Below are positions 5,846-15,000 of a DNA stretch of 19,347 bases, piece after piece. Position numbers and translations under genes: made by a program. Under the pieces are notes generated by a model. That model was not told the origin of the DNA and ran no database searches. It saw nothing but the letters and a program-made list of their open reading frames with translations. Source of the stretch: Helicostylum pulchrum (Eukaryota; Mucoromycota; Mucoromycetes; Mucorales; Mucoraceae); assembly GCA_025677825.1 (NCBI GenBank), contig JAIXMO010000121.1:1-19347 (forward strand). Direction: 5' to 3'. The first letter of the stretch is position 1; every line of letters starts with the position of its first letter.

Positions 5846-8800
5846 ATGTCTACCTCAAGTAACAACTTATCTACTTCTCCTCTTTCTACTGGCCCTGTTA
5901 CTAAGGATGTTGGTCAAGAAGATATTATCGTCCCTACCGATGCTCCTGTTGCCACCAATGTCTCTGCCGTCCCTGTTTCTGCCATGTTGAATGATTTCAA
6001 CAACGAACAACTCTTGTTCGAATCTGAAAACTTGGATAGTGTATTAAGTGATGAAATACCCATCATTGACATGGAAATGGACGATGTTTCGGTATTCGCT
6101 GCCGTCAATTCTTATCCTCATGCCGATGGTACTCCTGTACAAGGTATTGATCGAAACGTAATAATTCTTCAACAAAGAATCTATGAACTTTCTTCCATCA
6201 TCATCCAAAGTGGAAATGTTGTTCCTCCTCATCTTGTTACGGAGCTACGATCTCTTCGTGCTTCTATCTGTGAACTCATGGAGGTTCAACGCATCTTGAA
6301 ACCAGCCCCGGCTGTTCCTCAAACTTCTTCTTCTTTCAGTTATAAACCACCTAGTAGACCACCTACTGTACCTACACAACTTCCCTTTTTCCAATGGATG
6401 GGTCATGTCTACGATGACACTCGTACTGTTTTCCCTTCTCTGAACGCATGTGTCAGCAAGTTTGAAGATGTTCTCAACACTTATCAACTTGAATTTAACG
6501 ACCACTGGTGTCGTTTGTTGCCCCTTTGCCTTCCTATTGAGATCCGAGCATGGTTAGCCGACTTCACCAAGGATTCTTCCAACGCTACTTGGAATGATTT
6601 TAAGGCTGCTATTAATCTTCAATATGGCATCACTCAAGATGCTGAACAGGAGGTAGCCACTACCGATCTACTTGCTTTACAAATGTCCAATAACCAAACG
6701 ATTGAGTCGTTCATCGACAAATTTCAGGATTTGAAACGACGCGCTGGTCTTTCTGCACCTTCGGTTCTTTGCCCTCGTTTTGTTTCGGCCTTACCAATTC
6801 ATTTGTCTGAACAAGTAACCATTGCCTTAGCATCCGCACCTAGTACTACAAAACGCAATTTAACATTCATCATGAGCTTAGCCAAGGAGCTTTTTAACAA
6901 GTTAAATGCTCGTAATAGACGACCTACTTCTATGCATTCCGAATCTTCTTCTTCTGTCGCTCGTGTTGACAAGCGCAATAGCAACCGCTTCCGCAGCCAA
7001 GCTAATGGGCGTAATTTCGTCAGGGATTCCGCATCCTCATCTTCCTCGGACACTCTCAGCAGTAACCAGGAATTCTGTACCTTCCATAAGTCATACGGAA
7101 GCCATTCCACTGACGCCTGTCGTGCTTACAAAGCTACTCAAGCCACCCCTAGTAGTTCTGGTACTACTTCGCCCCATCGTGATATGCGTTCTTGTCGCCG
7201 TTGTAGTGCTCCTAACTGGACACCTAATCACAAGTGTTCTAAAAGCAAGGGTAATGCCGATTCTTCTTCGGTCCGTTATTATGGCGCACCTGCTCCTCCC
7301 ACTGCTAACAGTGAACTTACACAACGAGCAATGAATGTACAGGTTACCTCCGCGGTAAACAGAGCTCGGCGCTCTTCCACTTCCGCTTCTCTGGATGCTA
7401 TATCATTTGTCGATGATGATGAAGATATCGAGATGTTGGACGACGACATCTCCAAACAATGTAAGCCTATAAATAATTTAATTATTAATAACGAACCATC
7501 TATACCTTCACATACTCACAGTATATTTATTCCCATCACGATCCAGAATCAACAAACTTGGGCTTATTTAGATACTGGTTCTAACTTTTCGGCTATCAAA
7601 CCATCTTTAGTTAAAACTCTCGGCCTCGGTCCAGTTACCAATAATAATAATAAACATAGCATTTCTGATTTAAATAAACCTTCTTTTATTACTTTGGGAC
7701 ATAAAAATAACTCTGTTCAACGTGTTGGTTCTATTGAAAACATAAAAGTTTTCTACAATACTATTACCTTACATCATACATTTGAAGTCTTTGATATTCA
7801 CAGTGAAGCTGATATTTGCATCGGTCTTGATCTTATGTCACGCCTTAATATCTCTATTAACGGTCTAGTCACACACTGGGATGACTCTACTTTACCAAAG
7901 ATTGAAGATCCTATTGATCCACTTCCAAATACACCTAACTACGAATATTTTGGTAATGAAACTGTACGTACAGATTTTATGAAATCTATTAAAAAGGCAT
8001 TAACCGACAATACACAAATTGATCCAGCATCAGTTTGTAACATACCTAATTCTGAATTCAAACTAGTCGTTCCTGAAAACACAGTTGTTTTCCGTAAACA
8101 ATATCCATTACCATTAAAACATAAGGATGATCTTTCACGACAACTCGATACGTGGACAGCTGATGGAACAATCGCGGTCGCTGAACCCAATAATCCTCAC
8201 AACAATCCTATCCTCTTTGTTAAAAAACGAGATGAACATGGTAATTACGGTAACATCGTTCGTGTCGCCACTGACTGCCGTCAATTAAACCTAAGCTTAC
8301 TTCCAAGTCAATCGGACAAGTTTGTTCTTCCACGAATTGATGAAATCCACGAACAGCTTTCTCATTGTCAGCTATTTTCAGTCCTTGATTTAAAAAGTTG
8401 CTTTACACGGTTTGCTATTGCTAAAGAATCACAACCTTTAACTGCGTTCACTACACATCGTGGACAACATGTTTTCCAAAAGTGTCCTTTCGGAATTGCT
8501 ACACTTCCATCCTTTGTTCAACGAATAATTTCCAACCTGTTCATGGACCTTCCTACAGTTTTCTGTTATATTGACGACATCACAATTGGAAGTCTTACTA
8601 AAGACGTAGTAGAACACACTAAATTAGTAACAGAGGTTATCTTACGCCTTAATAATGCTAAACTTATTCTTCAACCTACCAAGTGTCACTTCCTTCTTAC
8701 ATCCTTGACGTTGCTTGGTTTCAAACTAAGCAATAAAGGCCTTCAAATCGACAGTTCCAAGATTTGCAACCTGGACAAACTTCCTCCTATTGTAAATAAT

Positions 8801-10972
8801 AAAGCTCTCATGCGAGTACTTGGTTTTTTCAATTTCTTCCGTAAACACATACACAATTACTCTGCTATTTCTGCACCACTAGACAAATTGAGAAATATTA
8901 GTGATAATGCTCTTTTCACAAAGACTTGGTCTAACCTACATGACAAGGCCTATAACGATCTAAAATATGCTGTAACACACGCACCTGTCATTTCCGTCAT
9001 GGACACAACTCTTCCATTACGAGTCTCCACTGATGCTAGCGGGTACGCGATCGGTGGTTATGTCTGGCAGTTGGATCGTACAAACACCATTCGATTTTTG
9101 GGCTTTGCATCTCGCAGTTTAACAAAAAGTGAAAAAAACTATTCTACAAATAAACGTGAATGTCTTGCAATTGCGTATATGTTCCTACGTTACCATCAGT
9201 GGTTACATCTGAATGAGTTTATTTTATACACGGACCACTACAGTCTTATCTTTTTACACTCGCAGCGTTATTGTTCCACTTTACTCCAAAACTGGTATAC
9301 CACCATTTATTCAAAATCGTTCAAAGTTGTTTACATCAAGGGTTCTGACAATTACATTGCCGACAGTCTCAGTCGACTATTTGCTTCTCCTGAAGTTGAA
9401 CTCGAAATAGAACAACGCGATTCTATAAAAGCTGTTAATAAAGAACAATCGAAAAAAGAAAAAACCTTGAGAAAAAAGATTTCCCTTATAACTCAACAGT
9501 CACCCGACACAGTCCTATTTGATTCCGATCAACTTATGCAACGCGCTGCAGAATTAGCAGACGCTATGACTCCTCCTCCTGAAGAAAGACGTGCTATCAT
9601 CGACAAATTTCATAACCTCGGCCATTTTGGAATTAATGCTATCGAAGCAGCCATCCATGATGCGCATTTACATTGGACGAACTTACGTAAAGATATTGCT
9701 GAAGCAATTTCTGATTGCAATATTTGTCTCGCCTTTAACTGGTCCCGTACTGGTTATCACCCTCCAAAGCAGATTTTACCTTCCGCTCCTGGCCACCACG
9801 CCGTCTGTGATTTGGGCACATTTAATATCACCTCTGAATCAGGCAATAACTTTATTCTGGTTTACGTCGATTTATTTTCGAGATTCACGATTTTACGTGC
9901 TTTACCTGACAAAGAGGCAAGTACAATTGCTAAGCAGCTAGTTGACATTTTTACTACTTTCGGCCTTGTTAAAGTATTGCAAACTGACCGTGGTTCCGAA
10001 TTTACAAACGAATTAGTTGAACAGGTTCTATCTCAACTCGGCGTCGATCATCGCCTAAGCCTAGCTTATACACCTAACTCTAACGGTACCAATGAATCAT
10101 TCGTTCATACGACGAAACGCACTCTTGTAAAAAAATTACAAGGTGCCAAACACCAATGGGATACACTTTTACCTGCTACTCAATTAGAAATGAATTTAAA
10201 AGTTTCGAGATTACATCAGTCTACACCTTTCTCTGTCATGTTTAACAGACGAGCAAATGATTTTGAAAATTACACACAAGTTAACCCTAACTTTGATATC
10301 GCCCATATTCAACCTGAAGCCATTGCTGCTCAATATAAAAAGGTTAACGATCATCTAGTACCTGCTCTTACTAAACGTATTCAGCATACCCAAGAAAAAG
10401 ACAGGGCACGATTTATTAAAACGCATAAGATCGTTTCAGACAAATATCCAATTGGTTCTACCGTCATGATAAAAAATGTCTTACGTTCTGGTAAAACTGA
10501 AGAACGTTTCCTTGGTCCTTTCCGAGTCATTAATCATACTACCAACGGCTCCTATGTTCTCTCAGACGATGCGAACAATCTCATTTCTCGTGATATACCC
10601 ACATCACAAATTAAGCTAATCTCCTCAGATAAAGCCGTAAAGCCTGATTCCACATCAGCAATTGACACAAATAATGACTTTTATGAAGTACAGAGCATTG
10701 TTTCTCACAAAGGTAATAACCCTACGAATTATCTTTATCGTGTACGATGGAAGGGATATACTGAAGATGATGATACTTGGGAGCCTTCTAGCCATTTTCC
10801 CGACAAGCACCATATCGAACGATACTGGCAACGCAGGAATTCATTAACCACTTCCGGTACTTTGCGTTTACCTAAAACCGTCAACGCTCGGCATATACCC
10901 GATCGTACAGAACGTCACGATAAGCGCAAATCTCGTCGCATTAATTCTTCCTCTTCTTCATCAACTAAGTGA
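5846..10972 (+). CDS. Gag-Pol polyprotein A of Ty3/Gypsy chromovirus (1,708 aa)
   Basis: A single uninterrupted ORF encodes the whole retrotransposon machinery. In order: acidic N terminus; retrotransposon Gag core (about 175-345); a CxxH-x5-H-x4-C finger (C411, H414, H420, C425) and a CCHC-like knuckle (C450, C453, H462, C464); aspartic protease with DTGS at 576-579 and an IGLDLM flap-end motif; reverse transcriptase with Asp848 and YIDD (Asp910, Asp911); RNase H with Asp1063, Glu1105, Asp1130, Asp1173; integrase HHCC (H1256, H1260, C1291, C1294) and D1322, D1381-35-E1417; a GPF module (FLGPFRV); and a chromodomain (about 1612-1665) with cage-like Tyr1613, Trp1635, Tyr1638. No frameshift or stop separates Gag from Pol, as in Tf1, where Gag excess is set after translation. 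The start is the first in-frame ATG, 78 nt after the LTR. Pol residues from about 545 on equal those of copy B apart from one Leu/Ile; Gag does not. Confidence 0.95.
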   Translation: MSTSSNNLSTSPLSTGPVTKDVGQEDIIVPTDAPVATNVSAVPVSAMLNDFNNEQLLFESENLDSVLSDEIPIIDMEMDDVSVFAAVNSYPHADGTPVQGIDRNVIILQQRIYELSSIIIQSGNVVPPHLVTELRSLRASICELMEVQRILKPAPAVPQTSSSFSYKPPSRPPTVPTQLPFFQWMGHVYDDTRTVFPSLNACVSKFEDVLNTYQLEFNDHWCRLLPLCLPIEIRAWLADFTKDSSNATWNDFKAAINLQYGITQDAEQEVATTDLLALQMSNNQTIESFIDKFQDLKRRAGLSAPSVLCPRFVSALPIHLSEQVTIALASAPSTTKRNLTFIMSLAKELFNKLNARNRRPTSMHSESSSSVARVDKRNSNRFRSQANGRNFVRDSASSSSSDTLSSNQEFCTFHKSYGSHSTDACRAYKATQATPSSSGTTSPHRDMRSCRRCSAPNWTPNHKCSKSKGNADSSSVRYYGAPAPPTANSELTQRAMNVQVTSAVNRARRSSTSASLDAISFVDDDEDIEMLDDDISKQCKPINNLIINNEPSIPSHTHSIFIPITIQNQQTWAYLDTGSNFSAIKPSLVKTLGLGPVTNNNNKHSISDLNKPSFITLGHKNNSVQRVGSIENIKVFYNTITLHHTFEVFDIHSEADICIGLDLMSRLNISINGLVTHWDDSTLPKIEDPIDPLPNTPNYEYFGNETVRTDFMKSIKKALTDNTQIDPASVCNIPNSEFKLVVPENTVVFRKQYPLPLKHKDDLSRQLDTWTADGTIAVAEPNNPHNNPILFVKKRDEHGNYGNIVRVATDCRQLNLSLLPSQSDKFVLPRIDEIHEQLSHCQLFSVLDLKSCFTRFAIAKESQPLTAFTTHRGQHVFQKCPFGIATLPSFVQRIISNLFMDLPTVFCYIDDITIGSLTKDVVEHTKLVTEVILRLNNAKLILQPTKCHFLLTSLTLLGFKLSNKGLQIDSSKICNLDKLPPIVNNKALMRVLGFFNFFRKHIHNYSAISAPLDKLRNISDNALFTKTWSNLHDKAYNDLKYAVTHAPVISVMDTTLPLRVSTDASGYAIGGYVWQLDRTNTIRFLGFASRSLTKSEKNYSTNKRECLAIAYMFLRYHQWLHLNEFILYTDHYSLIFLHSQRYCSTLLQNWYTTIYSKSFKVVYIKGSDNYIADSLSRLFASPEVELEIEQRDSIKAVNKEQSKKEKTLRKKISLITQQSPDTVLFDSDQLMQRAAELADAMTPPPEERRAIIDKFHNLGHFGINAIEAAIHDAHLHWTNLRKDIAEAISDCNICLAFNWSRTGYHPPKQILPSAPGHHAVCDLGTFNITSESGNNFILVYVDLFSRFTILRALPDKEASTIAKQLVDIFTTFGLVKVLQTDRGSEFTNELVEQVLSQLGVDHRLSLAYTPNSNGTNESFVHTTKRTLVKKLQGAKHQWDTLLPATQLEMNLKVSRLHQSTPFSVMFNRRANDFENYTQVNPNFDIAHIQPEAIAAQYKKVNDHLVPALTKRIQHTQEKDRARFIKTHKIVSDKYPIGSTVMIKNVLRSGKTEERFLGPFRVINHTTNGSYVLSDDANNLISRDIPTSQIKLISSDKAVKPDSTSAIDTNNDFYEVQSIVSHKGNNPTNYLYRVRWKGYTEDDDTWEPSSHFPDKHHIERYWQRRNSLTTSGTLRLPKTVNARHIPDRTERHDKRKSRRINSSSSSSTK

Positions 10973-11094
10973 TTAACCTTTTCCCTTAAACTTATATATT
11001 ATTTTTCCCAAAGAGGTTTTTTTATAAAGGTTTTTTTTCAGGTCTATCACTTACGCCTTCTTATTTTCTTTTTCTATTTTTACATATACAACTA

Positions 11095-11127
<33 letters not shown>

Positions 11128-11429
11128 TTCAAGATATTTTGTTATCGAGTTACAGTTTGCGCTTCACTCTAACTTCTTATTTTATTCTCCTTCAAATGAC
11201 ACTTACACACATCTTACGGGTATCTCTACCATCCAGTCTGTTTCTTTTTTTTTTTTCTTTTTCTTTTTATAACTACGTAACCACAATTTTTATTTCGTTT
11301 TGACGCACCTTTTGCTGTTTTCCTTTTGAATTTTTTTTACAAGCCAGCCGAAATTCGATACTCATCAATTTCCTGTCTCTGTTAACATTTAATTTTAAAA
11401 AAGCGATGCTTCGCTTTGGGGGAGGGTAA
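10973..11429 (+). other. 3' non-coding region of unit A with polypurine tract
   Basis: This T-rich stretch holds no ORF. It includes a T27 run (11095-11121) and a T12 run. It ends with a perfect 7-bp stem AAAGCGA/TCGCTTT around loop TGCT (11400-11417), directly followed by the polypurine tract and TAA before LTR2. Unit B has the same region with only the two T-run lengths changed. Confidence 0.85.
11418..11426 (+). promoter_or_regulatory. Polypurine tract, unit A
   Basis: GGGGGAGGG ends 3 nt before the TG of LTR2. In LTR elements this RNase-H-resistant purine run primes plus-strand DNA. It is the only strong purine run in an otherwise T-rich region, and it abuts a 7-bp hairpin on its 5' side. 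Confidence 0.85.
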
Positions 11430-11917
11430 TGATATATACAAGCTATATATTCACGCCTTTTTGATTACTATTTACTTACTGCTTTGTATTTAAATGACAA
11501 TTGCTAACTTGTTATTCTCATACCTAAGTTAGCGACCTGCCAATTTATGTTATAACCGATTGTGTTACTATTTATTAAAACAACCTGACAATATCCCAAA
11601 AAGATTTATTATTTATTCTATTATTTATTCAACGTGAAACCCTTTTCACCAACATAAATAATAAATAAAGCAACACAGACATCGTCCCGAGAGACTACAA
11701 ACAAAGGGTTATACATTACGTTTTAAACCAGATTTATATCGTAACAGATTATCTTTATGTTACTCTAAAGGACCGCACACTCTTTCAGTTTCATCTGTCA
11801 TTTGAACCAATTTCTTTTAATATAAAACTACTTCATTTCAAATAATAAAATCAATGATCTTTCATTTTGTAAAGACTTTCAAAGAACCTTACTGTCTTCT
11901 TTTTAACATATATATCA
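11430..11917 (+). repeat. LTR2 (shared by units A and B)
   Basis: This 488-bp LTR is the 3' LTR of unit A and the 5' LTR of unit B. It is preceded by the unit A polypurine tract and followed directly by a unit B leader and gag-pol, with no host DNA between. It is identical by eye to LTR3 and differs from LTR1 only at 11855-11856 (TG instead of CC). Confidence 0.93.
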
Positions 11918-11922
11918 TTTTT

Positions 11923-11940
11923 TTCTTTGAATCGTTTTAC
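11923..11940 (+). promoter_or_regulatory. Candidate self-primed primer-binding site, unit B
   Basis: This has the same sequence as in unit A, complementary at 14 of 18 positions to 11869-11886 in LTR2. The leader between LTR2 and gag (11918-12000) matches unit A for about the first 35 bases and then diverges. Confidence 0.5.
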
Positions 11941-12000
11941 TCCATTTTTTTTATTATTTGAAAAAAAAAACCCACTCTCTACTTATTTAACTTACCTATT

Positions 12001-15000
12001 ATGTCTATACCTAACAATCAATCCACCGGTTCTACTCCTCTCTCCTCCGGTACTCCTGCTAGCACTGTTGCTGTTGTCGACAACACTGAAGGACTTACTA
12101 CTACTGGTTCTTTTGGTGAGGAAAATGAAGACCTTTTGTTGGAATTCGAAACCTTGGATGATAGTCCTCTTAGTGCTGAGGCGATCATGGATGAGTTACT
12201 TCCGGGTAACGATATGGATCTGGACACCCTATCTGTCTCTGACTCTGTTAATATGAATGTACGTGCTGGTACCCCAATTCAAGGTATTCAACGAAACTTG
12301 TTGTTACTTCAACAGAGAATTTACGAGCTTTCATCGTTAATCATTGCACAAGGAAACTCTGTGCCTCCACACATGGTTACAGAATTGCGTTCTCTTCGGG
12401 CCTCTCTGTGCGAACTGATTGAAGTCCAGCGACTCCTTAATCCAGCTCCAAGTAATCCTCAAGCATCACCAGCTTTCATGTACCAATCAGCTAGACCACC
12501 TACAGTTCCATCCCAGCTACCTTTCTTTCAATGGGTTGGTCATGTCTATGATACTTCACGTACCATATTTCCTACTCTCAAGTCATGTGTCAACAAGTTT
12601 GAAGACGTGTTGAATACTTATCAACTTCCCTTTAATGATCATTGGTGTCGTCTGTTACCTCTTTGTCTCCCAATCGAGATTCGTGCCTGGTTAACTGACT
12701 TTAACACGGAATTTTCCACCGCTTCTTGGGGTGACTTTAAAGCTGCACTTAACCTACAATATGGTATTACTCAGGATGCGGAGCAAGAAGCTGCCACTAC
12801 GGACCTCTTGGCATTACATATGTCTCGCCACCAGACTATCGAGTCCTTTATTGATCACTTTCAAGATTTGAAGCGTCGTGCCGGCTTGACCGAACCCAGT
12901 GTTCTTTGCCCTCGTTTCGTTTCGGCTTTACCTATTGAATTATCTGACCAAGTCACTGTTGCTCTGGCCTCAGCCCCAAGTACTACTAAGCGCAACCTCT
13001 CTTTTATCATGGGGTTGTCTAAGGAATTGCATAACAAGCTATATGTACGTAACAGAAGAGTATCGGTTTCTCAACCTTCTTCTTCTTCTTCTTCCTCTTC
13101 TCAAACTTCTTCTAACGTATCTCGAATTGAGAAACGCCACCCCGGTGGTCGTTCTCGTTACCAAGCTCCGGCTCATAATAATAGAGGATCTGCATCTGAT
13201 GCTCCTTCAAATTCTAATCAAGAATACTGCACTTACCATCAATCTTACGGTAATCATAACACCGACTCTTGTCGCGCACTCAAAGCTGCTCATACCAACT
13301 TCAATGGTCAATCCTCACCATCGTCTTCCTCATCTTCTTCACCTACTCCACCTCCTAACAAGAAGCCATGTAGGTACTGTGGTGGCCCTTGGAAGTATGG
13401 TCATACCTGCACTAAGGGTAAGAACTCCGGTTCAAACAACTCAATGAGGTTTTACGGCAACCCTGCTGCGCCTACTCCCGCTGTTGGTGACCTAACACAA
13501 AGGGCTATGAATATGCAAATCACTGCTAACATTAACCGAGCTCAGCGCTCATCTACTGCCGCCTCTCTGGATGCTTTATCATTTGTCGAGGATGATGAAG
13601 ATATCGAGATGTTGGACGACGACATCTCCAAACAATGTAAGCCTATAAATAATATAATTATTAATAACGAACCATCTATACCTTCACATACTCACAGTAT
13701 ATTTATTCCCATCACGATCCAGAATCAACAAACTTGGGCTTATTTAGATACTGGTTCTAACTTTTCGGCTATCAAACCATCTTTAGTTAAAACTCTCGGT
13801 CTCGGTCCAGTTACCAATAATAATAATAAACATAGCATTTCTGATTTAAATAAACCTTCTTTTATTACTTTGGGACATAAAAATAACTCTGTTCAACGTG
13901 TTGGTTCTATTGAAAACATAAAAGTTTTCTACAATACTATTACCTTACATCATACATTTGAAGTCTTTGATATTCACAGTGAAGCTGATATTTGCATCGG
14001 CCTTGATCTTATGTCACGCCTTAATATCTCTATTAACGGTCTAGTCACACACTGGGATGACTCTACTTTACCAAAGATTGAAGATCCTATTGATCCACTT
14101 CCAAATACACCTAACTACGAATATTTTGGTAATGAAACTGTACGTACAGATTTTATGAAATCTATTAAAAAGGCATTAACCGACAATACACAAATTGATC
14201 CAGCATCAGTTTGTAACATACCTAATTCTGAATTCAAACTAGTCGTTCCTGAAAACACAGTTGTTTTCCGTAAACAATATCCATTACCATTAAAACATAA
14301 GGATGATCTTTCACGACAACTCGATACGTGGACAGCTGATGGAACAATCGCGGTCGCTGAACCCAATAATCCTCACAATAATCCTATCCTCTTTGTTAAA
14401 AAACGAGATGAACATGGTAATTACGGTAACATCGTTCGTGTCGCCACTGACTGCCGTCAATTAAACCTAAGCTTACTTCCAAGTCAATCGGACAAGTTTG
14501 TTCTTCCACGAATTGATGAAATCCACGAACAGCTTTCTCATTGTCAGCTATTTTCAGTCCTTGATTTAAAAAGTTGCTTTACACGGTTTGCTATTGCTAA
14601 AGAATCACAACCTTTAACTGCGTTCACTACACATCGTGGACAACATGTTTTCCAAAAGTGTCCTTTCGGAATTGCTACACTTCCATCCTTTGTTCAACGA
14701 ATAATTTCCAACCTGTTCATGGACCTTCCTACAGTTTTCTGTTATATTGACGACATCACAATTGGAAGTCTTACTAAAGACGTAGTAGAACACACTAAAT
14801 TAGTAACAGAGGTTATCTTACGCCTTAATAATGCTAAACTTATTCTTCAACCTACCAAGTGTCACTTCCTTCTTACATCCTTGACGTTGCTTGGTTTCAA
14901 ACTAAGCAATAAAGGCCTTCAAATCGACAGTTCCAAGATTTGCAACCTGGACAAACTTCCTCCTATTGTAAATAATAAAGCTCTCATGCGAGTACTTGGT

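Larger units (their letters stand above)
5280..11917 (+). mobile_element. Ty3/Gypsy chromovirus, unit A (LTR1 to LTR2)
   Basis: This is a complete chromodomain Ty3/Gypsy element: LTR1 (5280-5767), leader with candidate self-priming site, single gag-pol ORF (5846-10972), 3' non-coding region, polypurine tract (11418-11426) and LTR2 (11430-11917). The left flank is LINE ORF2 DNA, and the five bases before the element (5275-5279, TGTAT) are the left half of any target-site duplication. The right flank is not genomic DNA but the leader of the next unit, so LTR2 is shared. LTR1 and LTR2 differ at two adjacent positions only (5705-5706 CC versus 11855-11856 TG). ORF integrity and LTR identity suggest a young, possibly competent element. 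The single ORF plus chromodomain resembles Tf1/sushi-type chromoviruses. Confidence 0.93.

Noticed and set aside
7440..7600. Programmed frameshift or stop readthrough between gag and pol
   Set aside because: The frame runs from gag through protease to chromodomain without interruption in both units.
5914..8190. Minus-strand ORFs opposite gag and pol (60-103 codons)
   Set aside because: Shadow frames of the long plus-strand gag-pol ORF; their repeats in unit B are explained by unit identity.
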